Assembly (NCBI RefSeq): GCF_000422345.1
Contig: NZ_AULP01000010.1
Span: forward strand, 99,595-163,594
DNA length: 64,000 bases
Source of the DNA: Neomelitea salexigens DSM 19753
Lineage (GTDB): Bacteria > Pseudomonadota > Gammaproteobacteria > Pseudomonadales > Spongiibacteraceae
Reading direction: 5' to 3'
How positions within the stretch are numbered: the first letter of the stretch is position 1; every line of letters starts with the position of its first letter. Below the pieces are notes generated by a model, which saw only the letters and a program-made list of their open reading frames with translations, was not told the origin of the DNA and did no database searches. Position numbers and translations under genes: made by a program. This document shows, piece after piece, positions 52,243-62,357 of this stretch.

Positions 52243-54528
52243 CTATGCCTGCATCGCCGCTTTGACATCCGCGGGACGAATTGGCAAGTTCCGCAAGCGC
52301 GCACCCACCGCGTTAAAAATGGCATTGCCAATTGCCGGAGCCACCGCAATCAAACCCGGCTCGCCGAGCCCAGTGGGAAACTCCGTGTTTTGTACAAAGC
52401 TGATATCCATGTCTGGAACATCCTTCATACGCAAGGGTTGATAGCTATTGAGGTTGTTGTCAGCGACCTGGCCATCTTTAATTGCCGTGCCCTCATGCAA
52501 GGCCAAACTCAGGCCCCACAACATGGCACCTTCAGTTTGCGCCAGGGCGCCGTCGGGGTGCACCACGGTTCCGCAGTCCATAACACTGGTGAGCTTAAGC
52601 ACCGTAACCTGCCCCGATTCGGGGTCCACTTTAACGTGGGCCACGCAGGCGCTCCATGTGGGCATGGTGCGCTCCTGCCCGGCGGCAACGGCCACACCCA
52701 GGCCCTCGTTGGCCGGTAGCTTCCGACCCCAGCCCGCCTTGCGAGTAGTTTCGCGCAAGACATTGGCCAGCCGCTTAGCGCCACCGACCGCCTCCGGCGC
52801 GTTGCCGGCATTCTTGCCCTTAGCGTCGAGCAAGCTCAGCCGGAATTCAGCGGGATCTTCGCCCTGGGCGTGGGCGACCTCATCCATAAAAGACTCAACC
52901 CCCCAGCCTATCCAGCCCGGCCCCACGGCACGCAGCCATCCCGGTACAAAGGTCTTTTGTGCCAAGGGGTTATTGATGGCCCGCACGCGGTGATGGTCGA
53001 GACTGTACCAATGATCGGCGCCGCTGATAGAAAAACTATCGACTTTGGTTTTCTTATCGACGCTATCGGGCATGAACCCGGGCGCCATGGTGAGTGTTGG
53101 CCAGCCTGCCGCGGCGGCGTGCTCGATGCCCAGCAGATCACCCTCGCCACCCCAATAGGCCGTAAAGTGCTGCACAGACGGTGAGCGAATGCAGTCAAAG
53201 CGAGAGTCATCCTCACGGGTAAATACTAACTTAACCGGCTTACCGGTCGCCTTAGCAGTAAGCGCGGCAGGCACCATATAATCGCCCGCTAACCTCCGGC
53301 CAAAACCACCACCGAGATAGTGCTGATGGATCACCACGTTGTCTTCGCCGAGGCCGACTGCCTTAGCCACCACCGGCAAGAACAATGACTGCCATTGGTT
53401 GCCCGTATACACGTGGCAAACGCCATCTTTAAAGTCCACCGCAGCATTGACGGGCTCTAATGCAAAATGCAGTGCCGATGCGGTTCGATAGCTGCCTTCA
53501 ATGGATTTTTCCGAGCGCTGCGCCGCCGCGTCGATATCTCCATGATCGACAAACAAGCCACCCGCTGTTTTATCGGCGACTAACTTCTCACCTTCAGCGA
53601 TAAGATCCTCTTCGCTGACATTGGCCGTTTCCCCCGCGCGGTATTCCACTTTGATCGCATCGGCAGCTTTAACCGCGCCGTAGTAGCTGTCGGCCAACAC
53701 AGAGACCCAGCCCTGCAAAATATCACTGGGATCACTGAGCACCTCGTAGCCCAAATACCCCTTCACGGCTTTCGCGCCGCTGTCATCAACATTCAACACC
53801 GTCGAACCGTAGCGGGTTGGCGGAATGAGGGGGCGCGCGTAGATCATTCCTTCCAACTCAACGTCGATACCATACTGCGCCTCACCGGTCGTTTTCACCG
53901 GGATATCCAAGGCCCGACTCGGCTTGGCAATTAACTGGCGGTTGTCAGGTTTTTTCGGAGAGAATTTGGCGAGCTGGTCTTCGCTGTAGGTTTTATCAAT
54001 CTTGCCGCGCTTCACAATATCGGCAAAATCCAAACGCTGGCTGCCACAAATCACTTGGCTGTTTTCCGTGCGGCAGTCTTTCGCTGCCACGCCAAGCAGC
54101 TCGGCAGCCGCTTCAATCAGCGCCTCTCTACCCGCAGCACCGGCTTGCGACATCGGCACATACGACTGAAATACCGACCAGGAGCCGCCCGTCACCATAT
54201 ACCCCCACTTGGGGTCGGTATCCACGTGATTAAAGCTCACCCTATTCCAATCGGCGCCCAGTTCATCGGCCACGATACGCGCCAGCGCTGTGCCCACGTG
54301 CTGCCCCATCTCCGCACGGGTTACATTCACTAAAATGGCGCCACTTTGGTCGATCTCAAACCAGATAGTGGGGTTAAAACGCTTTTTATTCAGGCGCTCG
54401 GACGCCGAATCCGCACTGCACGCGGGCAAGAGTGGCGCAAAGGCCAGCATTACACCCGCCCCCGCCGATCCAATGAGAAACTGACGGCGATTCACACCCG
54501 CGCTTTTGGCATTTTTTATTCGTGACAT
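52243..54528 (-). CDS. xanthine-dehydrogenase-family molybdopterin subunit, IorB-like
   Basis: A 761-residue large subunit of a molybdenum hydroxylase of the isoquinoline 1-oxidoreductase/aldehyde dehydrogenase type. It begins with a Tat signal (NRRQFLIGSAGAG) and a Cys after LLPA, so it is exported and perhaps lipid-anchored. The molybdopterin motif GGGFGRR and the C-terminal GEPGLIAVAPAIGNAIF with the catalytic Glu are present. It hydroxylates N-heterocycles or oxidises aldehydes using water and passes electrons to the [2Fe-2S] subunit, whose gene is one base upstream. The substrate is not identified; the neighbourhood suggests a lipid- or steroid-linked aldehyde. Confidence 0.92.
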   Translation of the reverse strand: MSRIKNAKSAGVNRRQFLIGSAGAGVMLAFAPLLPACSADSASERLNKKRFNPTIWFEIDQSGAILVNVTRAEMGQHVGTALARIVADELGADWNRVSFNHVDTDPKWGYMVTGGSWSVFQSYVPMSQAGAAGREALIEAAAELLGVAAKDCRTENSQVICGSQRLDFADIVKRGKIDKTYSEDQLAKFSPKKPDNRQLIAKPSRALDIPVKTTGEAQYGIDVELEGMIYARPLIPPTRYGSTVLNVDDSGAKAVKGYLGYEVLSDPSDILQGWVSVLADSYYGAVKAADAIKVEYRAGETANVSEEDLIAEGEKLVADKTAGGLFVDHGDIDAAAQRSEKSIEGSYRTASALHFALEPVNAAVDFKDGVCHVYTGNQWQSLFLPVVAKAVGLGEDNVVIHQHYLGGGFGRRLAGDYMVPAALTAKATGKPVKLVFTREDDSRFDCIRSPSVQHFTAYWGGEGDLLGIEHAAAAGWPTLTMAPGFMPDSVDKKTKVDSFSISGADHWYSLDHHRVRAINNPLAQKTFVPGWLRAVGPGWIGWGVESFMDEVAHAQGEDPAEFRLSLLDAKGKNAGNAPEAVGGAKRLANVLRETTRKAGWGRKLPANEGLGVAVAAGQERTMPTWSACVAHVKVDPESGQVTVLKLTSVMDCGTVVHPDGALAQTEGAMLWGLSLALHEGTAIKDGQVADNNLNSYQPLRMKDVPDMDISFVQNTEFPTGLGEPGLIAVAPAIGNAIFNAVGARLRNLPIRPADVKAAMQA

Positions 54529-54529
54529 C

Positions 54530-55063
54530 TCAACTTACCCCCTGCTTTTCAGACGCTTGAGCCGCCGCGCTGCCCACCACGGTGTTGCGCTTAGGGTCGT
54601 AAATTTGAATAGTGCTATCACTGCTCTGGGCAACCTTTTTTATCGCCCGCTTAATGCGCACATATGACATGCACCGACAGAGATTGCCCGACATATGCTG
54701 CACAATCTCCTCGTCTGAGGGGTTCGCCTTGTTCGCTAATAGCGCCGCCGCCTGCATGATCTGACCAGACTGGCAGTAACCACATTGCGGCACCTGCTCT
54801 TCCACCCAAGCCTGCTGCAAGGGGTGGCTACCCTCCAAGCCCTCAATGGTACGAATATCTGCATTGTTTACCGCACTTAGCGGCAGCGAGCACGAACGCA
54901 TAGGGTTGCCGTTCATGTGCACCGTGCAGGCGCCACACATCGCGATACCACAACCAAACTTGGTCCCTTTTAGCCCAAACTCGTCGCGAATAACCCAAAG
55001 TAAGGGAGTATCTCCCGGCGCATCTGAGGACATCTTCTTGCCGTTCAATGTAAAAGTCGTCAT
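54530..55063 (-). CDS. [2Fe-2S] subunit of the molybdenum hydroxylase, IorA-like
   Basis: A 177-residue ferredoxin-type subunit with two [2Fe-2S] clusters. The plant-type cluster is held by Cys in [13 protein letters not shown] plus a later Cys, and the second by CGYCQSG and NLCRCMSY. It transfers electrons from the molybdenum subunit to an acceptor, often cytochrome c in this group. The ATG at 55063 is preferred to the GTG three codons earlier. Unlike its partner it has no signal peptide, so it probably rides out with the Tat-bound large subunit. Confidence 0.92.
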   Translation of the reverse strand: MTTFTLNGKKMSSDAPGDTPLLWVIRDEFGLKGTKFGCGIAMCGACTVHMNGNPMRSCSLPLSAVNNADIRTIEGLEGSHPLQQAWVEEQVPQCGYCQSGQIMQAAALLANKANPSDEEIVQHMSGNLCRCMSYVRIKRAIKKVAQSSDSTIQIYDPKRNTVVGSAAAQASEKQGVS

Positions 55064-55259
55064 CCATTTCACCCGTGTCGTAGCAAAACCTGCCTCCCAG
55101 TGTAGCTACATCTGACAGATCTACCCAACTCAGCACAGACGGACTCATTCTCGGGATACCACAGGCTCAGCCATTGCGTGCCACCCCATTGCGGGGCGAA
55201 TAGACTCTCGGTGGTGGCAGGTTCGCCACGTCTGCAAAAGGGCGATGCGAACTCAGCGC

Positions 55260-55859
55260 TTAAAGGATGTTGAACAGCACCAGGGCGTAGGCGTAGAAAC
55301 GCAAAAAGCGGGTTAAGCTGATCAATAGGAAAGTTCGGAAGGGGTACTCGATCATCCCGGCAATGGTGCTCGCTAGAGCAAACGGAATAGGCAATAGCGC
55401 AGCGATGACGATGAAGACACCGCCCCATTTTTTCATAAACTCGACGTGCTCAGCATGGCGGTCAAACAAGTAGCGGTGCACAGAGGGAATATGTTCAAGG
55501 CGACTGCCAATGCCGTACGCCGTAATACCACCCAGGTAAGAGATAGCCGCGAGTATGCTCACCATTAGGTAGGGTATTTCCGGAAAGCGGGACTTTGCCC
55601 ACAGCATAAACAGATCGGGCGGCAACATACCCAGAATGGATTCAGAAACATAAAACAGCGGGAAGACATAGGCCGGCGGCAAGCGCTGTTCAATAAAAAT
55701 CCACAGGCCTTCCTGACATACCGCGAGATACGGCCTTACTAACCAAAGCAGCCCAACGAGTACCGCCATCACCATCAAGGCTTTCAGCACATTCACAGTA
55801 ATCAGAGTATAAAGTTCACCGCGCTGATCGAGCGGAAATGGCTTTTGTGTGCCCCTCAT
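55260..55859 (-). CDS. VTT-domain (DedA/YqaA-like) membrane protein
   Basis: A 199-residue inner-membrane protein of the VTT/SNARE-associated group. The conserved core is ISYLGGITAYGIGSRLE and FIVIAALLPIPFALASTIAGM, with Gly and Pro residues of the re-entrant loops; it has about four hydrophobic segments. Relatives act in lipid flipping and membrane homeostasis. The ATG at 55859 overlaps the TGA of the START gene (TGATG), giving translational coupling, so the pair likely works together on a lipid. The next gene is 196 bp downstream. Confidence 0.82.
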   Translation of the reverse strand: MRGTQKPFPLDQRGELYTLITVNVLKALMVMAVLVGLLWLVRPYLAVCQEGLWIFIEQRLPPAYVFPLFYVSESILGMLPPDLFMLWAKSRFPEIPYLMVSILAAISYLGGITAYGIGSRLEHIPSVHRYLFDRHAEHVEFMKKWGGVFIVIAALLPIPFALASTIAGMIEYPFRTFLLISLTRFLRFYAYALVLFNIL

Positions 55860-56620
55860 CACTCCGCCTCTTCTGGCCGGCCAACATGATAACTATGCTG
55901 CGATTTTCGATTTTTATAATGATCGCTACTTGCCGCCAATGCCTGATTTTCAGACTCAAGAATTTGGCGAAGACTGTGCAAGGCGTTGTAGGGCCCATTT
56001 ACCGAAAGTGCATTTATAAGCCAGCCTGGGATCGGCCCACCCGGTTCGGCGTGGATGACCGTGCTTAGGCTAACGCTGGAAGAACCTGTGCGTACCAAGG
56101 TCCATGTTCCCTCGGCTTTTTCCACGCGCACGCGGCCATCAACTTTTAAACGTATGGTGTTATCTGAGAGCGAACGAATGCGCGCCTGTGAACCATCGGG
56201 GGCAACCGACCACTGTCGGCGCAGCAGCATGTCTCTGTCGCTAACCGGCCAGGGCAAGTCATTAACCACATAGATAATGTCTTCGCTTTCCGACAGTTTT
56301 TTATATACCGATGCCTCGGCGCACACCTTATCCCAGCGCGGCCGCTGACTGGCGTCAAGTAACAGGGCGAAGGCTTTGTCGAAGGGCGCATTAATTTCAA
56401 CTTCGGCTTTTACCTCTCGCGTTGCCGAGCCGTGAATCTCGCGACTGGAGACTTTGATACCGTCCTCGTACTTATCAACCCGCCACACCGTCATGGTTTC
56501 CCCACCCCACAAACTGAGCGGGACGAAGAAAGTCACTATTGCGGCGCAACGAAGCAGCTGACGAGCCGCTCCGCAGGACTGCACGCGGCGTTTAGAAACG
56601 GTAGCCAAGTTCAACTTCAT
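55859..56620 (-). CDS. START-domain lipid-binding protein with signal sequence
   Basis: A 253-residue protein. The N-terminal part is a signal or anchor (LRCAAIVTFFVPLSLWGG), followed by a START domain at about 45-230 with the SSREIHGSATREVKAEVEIN start, DRDMLLRRQWSV and GPIPGWLINALSVNGPYNAL. START domains carry sterols, phospholipids or other hydrophobic ligands in a deep pocket. The ATG overlaps the last 29 bases of the TonB receptor gene, and its stop overlaps the VTT gene start. It may shuttle the ligand of the receptor across the periplasm, which is an inference from the arrangement. Confidence 0.86.
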   Translation of the reverse strand: MKLNLATVSKRRVQSCGAARQLLRCAAIVTFFVPLSLWGGETMTVWRVDKYEDGIKVSSREIHGSATREVKAEVEINAPFDKAFALLLDASQRPRWDKVCAEASVYKKLSESEDIIYVVNDLPWPVSDRDMLLRRQWSVAPDGSQARIRSLSDNTIRLKVDGRVRVEKAEGTWTLVRTGSSSVSLSTVIHAEPGGPIPGWLINALSVNGPYNALHSLRQILESENQALAASSDHYKNRKSQHSYHVGRPEEAE

Positions 56621-59156
56621 AGGTTGTATCTACATATGCCCCACCAAAGTGAGTGCCCCGGAAACCCGGTGTGTCCTGAGCGGCCGCCAGCGATTCACGG
56701 CCGGTAACGTTGTCGCCGAAAAAGCTAATATGCCAAGTGTCGTTCATCGACTTGAGGCCAAGCCGCACACCGTAGGTGGTACCAGATATTCGCGTATCAA
56801 TGGGGTCGAGGTCAGTGGCCAAGGCCACCTCGGATGAGTAGCTCGCGGTAATGCCTGCCAGCGTCAGGAAGGGCCAGTTGAAGGGCTGCCCCTGCCAGCC
56901 CGCCGTAAGGGTGGACTTGATTTCCGGCACCAACCGCAGGCGTCGGCCGGTGAGGTCACACGGCGGTGGGTTGGTATTTTCAGCCGTGCAGGCGGCCTGA
57001 CTAAATTCAGAATATTCCGACTCCGTGAAGGCGCCATTCAGGCCGAGCAGGATGCCGTAGGGCGTCATCAACATGCCCTCGTATTCCAAACCGTAGATCG
57101 TTGCTGATGCCGCGTTTTCCACCACATAGGCCACGCCGTTGAAGGTCGAGACCTGAAGGTCGCGAAAGTCGGTATAAAACAGCGACGCATTCAAACGCGC
57201 CGCGCCGCCCAACCATTCGGTTTTAGCGCCCAGCTCGTAGGTCAGCGCGGTTTCGTCGTCAAACTCCAGGTTTATGTCGTTGCTTGGCTGACCGGTGAAG
57301 CCACCAGACTTATACCCCTTGGCAGCCGTGAAATACGCCATTGCCGCATCAGCGAAGTCATACTTCACAGAGAATTTGGGAATGAAGTTAAAGGTTTCGC
57401 GTTCACGCTCGGCTTCAAACTGTGTATCCCCCGCAATAATCACTGGGAAGATAGTCGCCCCTTGAGGGTTCGGGCCGAGGCAATAACCCGCTGGCGACGG
57501 GATGCCGCCAAGCCCAGGCAAATCCACGGGCAGCAGCTGGTTGCACGCCGCGCCAGAAATAACGGCATTCCCCTCACCGCCGGTGACGTTATTAACCAGC
57601 CGGTGGCGGGTATCGAGGGTTTTGTTTTCATAATTTAAACGCCCACCAAAGGTGGCCGACCAGCGCTCGGTGAAATGCCAGGTGACCTGCCCGAACAAAG
57701 CCGCGCTGTCAGTGACCTGATCGAAGCGCGTTAACGCCGTTTCGATAGGTGACGGGCCACCGGCCAATGTTTGTCGCGCCTGGATCAATTGACCTGCCAA
57801 CTGGCCACTGTTGGCATCATTGAGCACCTGATCCTGGCAAGCTTCCGGGTCAGGCGATTGCAAGCATGCCATGCGCTCGCCTTCCCCGGTAACCTGCAGC
57901 AACTCGTTCAGCAGCAGAAATTGTTGGATGTTGTAGTCGGCCTGTAAGTCCGACTTCATGAAAAACACTCCACCGACAAATTCAACCTCGCCCGGTGGTG
58001 AGGTGATGCGAAATTCCTGACTGTACTGCTCCAGCACTTCGTTGTTATCGAGGATCAGAAAAGGAATCGGCGAAAAGTCGGCATCCAACCTCACCTCTTC
58101 ATCCAGCCAGGTGTAGTTGGTAATACTGGTAAGCAGATAGTCATTGCCGAAACTCCTGTCGGCTTTCAGCGTGACATCATAGGCATCGCGCACTACACGA
58201 CCCTGCGTATCTTTCGCTGTTCGCTCGTCGAAGGGGTCTGCTGAGGTCTCCGGGTCAAACACCTGCATGGCTGCCAGATGGCGGTCGCGCGCGCGAATAA
58301 GCTGACTGCCCTCACCGTGCTGGCGAATAAGTGCCGCGTTCAGCGTCAGGCCAATGGTCAAGTCCTCGGAGGCATCCCATACAACGCGCAAGCGCGCATT
58401 TTGGGTATCGATATTCTCTTCATCGATCTCTGCCGTGGTGTTGTAAACACTGCCATCGCGGAGCTGGCTCATCAGCGCGACTCGCCACCTGAGCGAATCC
58501 GTTACAGGCCCTGTGGCCATCAATCGAACGCGCTGCTGGTCCAGGTCGCCCAGTAGCACATCGCCCTTAAAACCAAATTCAGGCTCGGGCATAGCCGTGC
58601 GAAAATGTATCGCGCCGGCCGAGGCGTTTTTACCAAACAGTGTGCCCTGCGGGCCGCGCAGCACTTCAATCGCCGCCAGGTCCATGGTGGCCTGATTAAT
58701 ATATGAAGCGCGACCGTAGTAAACATCGTCGATCAGCAATGCTACAGATTGTTCAAAACCCCGGTTATAGCTCGACCCCAAACCGCGCATATAAATACTG
58801 GGAAATGAGGGTGTTGCCAGTACATCCAGGTTGGGCACGTACACGGCCACTTCATTCATATCGGCCATGTTTTTGTCGACAATATCATCGCCACTAATCG
58901 CGGTAACAGATAGCGGTACAGACTGGATGTCTTCCTCTCGCTTCTGCGCCGTAACGACAACTTCTTCAAGGGCATTGCGCTGTCGCTTAGCCGGTTGCTC
59001 CTCGGCGCCAACCTCAGCGTTAGCGGTCGGCGCAGCCAAACCCAAAGCAGGAACCGCCAGCGCGCTCGCCAGAAGCAGCGGTTGTACGCAGGGTCTGCTC
59101 CGTTTGAATAGAAAGTGATTGAGCGCGCTGAAACACCCTTGCGTGTCGACTAACAT
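56592..59156 (-). CDS. TonB-dependent outer-membrane receptor
   Basis: An intact 854-residue receptor. It has a long signal sequence, a TonB box (EEVVVTAQKREEDIQSVP), a plug with GPQGTLFGKNASAGAI, and a 22-strand-type barrel closing with VDTTYEVELGYRF. It resembles the other two receptors of the window. A sterol- or lipid-like substrate is suggested by the START gene that overlaps its 3' end and by the fatty-acid hydroxylase gene 60 bp upstream; the substrate is not shown by sequence. Confidence 0.93.
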   Translation of the reverse strand: MLVDTQGCFSALNHFLFKRSRPCVQPLLLASALAVPALGLAAPTANAEVGAEEQPAKRQRNALEEVVVTAQKREEDIQSVPLSVTAISGDDIVDKNMADMNEVAVYVPNLDVLATPSFPSIYMRGLGSSYNRGFEQSVALLIDDVYYGRASYINQATMDLAAIEVLRGPQGTLFGKNASAGAIHFRTAMPEPEFGFKGDVLLGDLDQQRVRLMATGPVTDSLRWRVALMSQLRDGSVYNTTAEIDEENIDTQNARLRVVWDASEDLTIGLTLNAALIRQHGEGSQLIRARDRHLAAMQVFDPETSADPFDERTAKDTQGRVVRDAYDVTLKADRSFGNDYLLTSITNYTWLDEEVRLDADFSPIPFLILDNNEVLEQYSQEFRITSPPGEVEFVGGVFFMKSDLQADYNIQQFLLLNELLQVTGEGERMACLQSPDPEACQDQVLNDANSGQLAGQLIQARQTLAGGPSPIETALTRFDQVTDSAALFGQVTWHFTERWSATFGGRLNYENKTLDTRHRLVNNVTGGEGNAVISGAACNQLLPVDLPGLGGIPSPAGYCLGPNPQGATIFPVIIAGDTQFEAERERETFNFIPKFSVKYDFADAAMAYFTAAKGYKSGGFTGQPSNDINLEFDDETALTYELGAKTEWLGGAARLNASLFYTDFRDLQVSTFNGVAYVVENAASATIYGLEYEGMLMTPYGILLGLNGAFTESEYSEFSQAACTAENTNPPPCDLTGRRLRLVPEIKSTLTAGWQGQPFNWPFLTLAGITASYSSEVALATDLDPIDTRISGTTYGVRLGLKSMNDTWHISFFGDNVTGRESLAAAQDTPGFRGTHFGGAYVDTTYEVELGYRF

Positions 59157-59216
59157 TTACGCTTCCCCTACTGCTTATTATTGTACTTATACTTTTGACG
59201 CTCGAAACAATCGTGT

Positions 59217-59909
59217 TCAGCGCTGTTCGTCCGAGAGCAGCCCGTGAACATTGTGTACCGTTGGCGACTTATCTACGGCTTTCAGATCAGGCGCCGTCCC
59301 CAACAGCCAATCGCCCAGCCCGGTTGAAACACCCCACCATAACTTTTCGTCGCGGTAGTGATGCAGGCGGTGCATGCGCTGGCGGCGACGGTAGTAATTC
59401 ACTGGCATGCACCAAGTGGTATGGCCCATGAAGTGACAAAACTCATAGTGCAGCGCCAAAGTAAAAAACATGGCCAGGGCACCGGTTGCCAGTTCGGTGC
59501 TCGGCAACAACAGATAGGCAAGCGCAATCAGCACCGGCACCACGGTGGGGAACACCTCTTTATTGATGGTGATATCACTGAGGTCCGAGGGATTCACATG
59601 GTGGGCACGGTGGGAGCGGCCCACGCTGAGGTCGATCGTTTTGCCAAAAATTTTACGCGGCTTGGAATGCAGAATGTAAGCGTGAATCAGCCATTCCTGT
59701 ATCGGCCAGAAAGCGAGAATGCACAGCGGTGCGATTAGGTCCGCATAGCTCCAGTTGCCGAGGTAAACCCGAAAGCCGGTAAAGCCCAGCGCCAGAGTCG
59801 TTAGAATTATCGGGCTCATATGGCCATAAAAGGCTTTAAAAAAGTCGCTGGCCGTTGCCGGGTTAGCCGGTTGGGTCACGCCGCCAGATGATTGAACGCT
59901 GCTCGTCAT
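59217..59909 (-). CDS. fatty-acid hydroxylase/sterol desaturase superfamily protein
   Basis: A 230-residue membrane di-iron oxygenase. The histidine boxes are HAYILH, HRAHH, HYEFCHFMGH and HRLHH, spread over a fold with three to four membrane helices. Members hydroxylate or desaturate long-chain lipids, sterols or carotenoids with oxygen and reduced electron carriers. The gene lies between the fadR-type regulator and the TonB receptor on the same strand (gaps of 11 and 60 bp), so it is likely part of their transcript and regulon. The product is unknown. Confidence 0.88.
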   Translation of the reverse strand: MTSSVQSSGGVTQPANPATASDFFKAFYGHMSPIILTTLALGFTGFRVYLGNWSYADLIAPLCILAFWPIQEWLIHAYILHSKPRKIFGKTIDLSVGRSHRAHHVNPSDLSDITINKEVFPTVVPVLIALAYLLLPSTELATGALAMFFTLALHYEFCHFMGHTTWCMPVNYYRRRQRMHRLHHYRDEKLWWGVSTGLGDWLLGTAPDLKAVDKSPTVHNVHGLLSDEQR

Positions 59910-59920
59910 GGGACTGTCCT

Positions 59921-60667
59921 CTACGCATTATTATTTAATTGATTTTGCGTGTGTTGCTCGTACAGATTTAGAAACTGGTTAATGGCGTCACTGCTGCCAT
60001 CGATATAGTCTCGTGCGCACTCTGCCGCCTCGTCACGCTTCCCCTCACGCACCAGCATCGCGAGAGTACGGAATGACTCCAATTTGCGAAGGTCTCGATC
60101 CAGCATCTGGGTCAATAGCTCCCATAGCGGCTCGTAGGTTTTGCGCAGCGAGTTGAAGGCCAGGCGGTAGGCGATATTGCCGCTGCCATCAACCAGCACC
60201 TCCCAAAATTCAAAGGCGAGGCGCTGCAAGTCGACGGGAGCCACTGCCGCCACCATGTCATCGACCAAGGCATCCAAACGATCAGCGGTGGCTGCGCCGC
60301 CATTCACTGCTGCATCGGCGGCAATCGCCGGAGACAGGACCTGGCGCATCCGCACAATGCTGCGCGCCGCATCGACCTGAATTTGCCCGTCCTGGTCAAA
60401 CAACAAACTGGGGAGCAAGTCGGCACTGGCCTCCCTGCGGTAGTCCAGCACCGTTGTCATGCCGCCGTGCTTCACCTCAACCAAGCGGGCCTGTTGCAGG
60501 CGCTTGATCGCTTCGCGAACGGCATTGCGGCTCACCCCCAGCATTTCAGACAGCAGCCGCTCCGAGGGCAATTCCTCACCGGCTTTCAGCTCCTGATAAA
60601 CGATGCGATTACGCAATTGGTCGAACACTTCATCCGATACAGACCGCTTCTGAATAGCCTTGAACAT
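59921..60667 (-). CDS. FadR-subfamily GntR transcriptional regulator (FCD domain)
   Basis: A 248-residue GntR/FadR-type regulator. The N-terminal winged helix has VFDQLRNRIVYQELKAGEEL and SERLLSEMLGVSRNAVREAI, the classic GntR DNA-binding signature. The FCD C-terminal domain covers about 90-235 with the helical ligand pocket. It is first of the minus-strand series with the fatty-acid hydroxylase and TonB receptor, which it probably controls. The effector could be an acyl-CoA or a small carboxylate. Confidence 0.9.
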   Translation of the reverse strand: MFKAIQKRSVSDEVFDQLRNRIVYQELKAGEELPSERLLSEMLGVSRNAVREAIKRLQQARLVEVKHGGMTTVLDYRREASADLLPSLLFDQDGQIQVDAARSIVRMRQVLSPAIAADAAVNGGAATADRLDALVDDMVAAVAPVDLQRLAFEFWEVLVDGSGNIAYRLAFNSLRKTYEPLWELLTQMLDRDLRKLESFRTLAMLVREGKRDEAAECARDYIDGSSDAINQFLNLYEQHTQNQLNNNA

Positions 60668-60923
60668 AGCTGCCGCTCTCCCTTGAGGTAACTTATCCTA
60701 CCAGTGGACCTGTTATTGCGCAAATTGCCATTTATGCGCAAAAGTGCAAACCCGAGCTGCTACCTTACGATCAAGACACTCGCCACCACCCCGACACGGT
60801 TCAGGCACTGATCGCGATTCGAGAAAACCGACACATCCATCAATAAACACGCCTAAAGTAGCCTTTCGCCCACGGCGTTTTTTGCCATAATCACTGCATA
60901 GACAATCAAACAGCAGGCAAGCT

Positions 60924-62357
60924 ATGCGCAAAACGAAGATCATCTGCACCATTGGGCCAGCAACCAGCGACTACGAGTCACTGCACAAACTGGCCGACGC
61001 CGGGATGAATATCGTGCGCCTGAATATGTCCCACGGTGAACACGACAGCTGCGCGCAAATTATTAAGTCCATCAAGACCCTCAACCGCAAACTCCACCAC
61101 CCGGTCGCGGTGCTGATCGACACACAGGGGCCGGAGATTCGCACCGGCGATATCAATAACGAACTCAGCCTGAAAACCGGCGATGTGATTTCGGTGGTCG
61201 CGCGGGGCGAGGCCGATGTCGAGGCCAGCTCGATCCAGATCAATTACGAAGACCTGATCAACGACGTGAATATTGGCGACAAAATCACCGTCGACAACGG
61301 CCTGATCAACCTGGAAGTGCTCAGCAAGGAACAGCGCACCATGCAGTGCCGGGTGATCGACGGCGGCGTATTAAAGAGCAAGCGCCACGTTAACCTGCCC
61401 GGTATTCGCGTTAACCTGCCCGCCATTACCGAGAAAGACCGCCGCGACATTTTGTTTGCCATGGAGCAAGAGGTGGACTTCATCGCCCTGTCATTCGTGC
61501 GCAGCGCCGACGACATACGGGAGTTGAAAACCCTGCTGGGCGACAAGGTCGATAAGATAAAAATTATCGCCAAAATCGAAGACCAGGAAGGCGTTAAAAA
61601 CCTCGACGCCATTATTCAAGAAGCCGCCGGTGTGATGGTCGCCCGAGGCGACCTGGGTGTGGAAATTCCCTTTGAGGAACTGCCCATTGTGCAGCGGCAA
61701 ATTATTTCCCAGTGCGCGAAATACGGCCGCCGCGTGATTGTTGCCACTCACATGCTGGAGTCGATGATCGAAAACCCCATGCCCACCCGCGCCGAAGTCA
61801 CCGATGTCGCCAACGCCGTGTACGAAGAGGCCGACGCCATTATGCTGTCGGGGGAAACCACCGTGGGCAAATACCCGGTGAAATGCGTGGAAGTGTTGGA
61901 CCGCATTGCCCGCTCCATTGAGAAGAATCGCGGTCTTCGCTTTAGCGATGAACTGATCATGGACAACGACAAGCAGGAAATTGCCGCCGCCGCGGTGAAG
62001 CTGGCTGAGTCCATTCAAGCCAAGGCGATTGTTGTGCCGACACGGCGCGGGCTGATGGCCAGCCTGGTCACCAACTGCCACCCCCAAAGCTCCATCATCT
62101 GCGCGTTTACTAACGACAGTCGCACCCGACGCAAGCTGGTGTTAAACCGCAACGTGCTTAGCTACCGCATCAACTTCAGCTCCGACCCAGAGAAAACACT
62201 CGCCAACGCCGCCCACATAATGATGAGCCGCGACGAATTCAGCGAAACCGATAAAGTGGTGGTGATCTCAGATGCCCTTTCCAGCCACGGCATCGAGGCC
62301 ATTCAAATCCGTCAGCTCGGCGATTTGGTAGCGCGCTATGAAATTGATCATGCGTAA
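60924..62357 (+). CDS. pyk: pyruvate kinase
   Basis: A 477-residue pyruvate kinase, full length, that makes pyruvate and ATP from phosphoenolpyruvate and ADP. The start MRKTKIICTIGPAT, NIVRLNMSHGEH (substrate Arg and His), LIDTQGPEIRTG, KIEDQEGVKNLD (catalytic Lys and metal Glu) and VARGDLGVEIP are standard. The ADP-binding THMLESMIENPMPTRAEVTD is complete. It is a single gene with a 256-bp upstream region. Confidence 0.97.
   Translation: MRKTKIICTIGPATSDYESLHKLADAGMNIVRLNMSHGEHDSCAQIIKSIKTLNRKLHHPVAVLIDTQGPEIRTGDINNELSLKTGDVISVVARGEADVEASSIQINYEDLINDVNIGDKITVDNGLINLEVLSKEQRTMQCRVIDGGVLKSKRHVNLPGIRVNLPAITEKDRRDILFAMEQEVDFIALSFVRSADDIRELKTLLGDKVDKIKIIAKIEDQEGVKNLDAIIQEAAGVMVARGDLGVEIPFEELPIVQRQIISQCAKYGRRVIVATHMLESMIENPMPTRAEVTDVANAVYEEADAIMLSGETTVGKYPVKCVEVLDRIARSIEKNRGLRFSDELIMDNDKQEIAAAAVKLAESIQAKAIVVPTRRGLMASLVTNCHPQSSIICAFTNDSRTRRKLVLNRNVLSYRINFSSDPEKTLANAAHIMMSRDEFSETDKVVVISDALSSHGIEAIQIRQLGDLVARYEIDHA

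Noticed and set aside
60687..60702. GGTA-N8-TACC upstream of the FadR-type regulator as its operator
   Set aside because: The arms are only four bases and the spacer is unlike known GntR/FadR sites; not enough to call.
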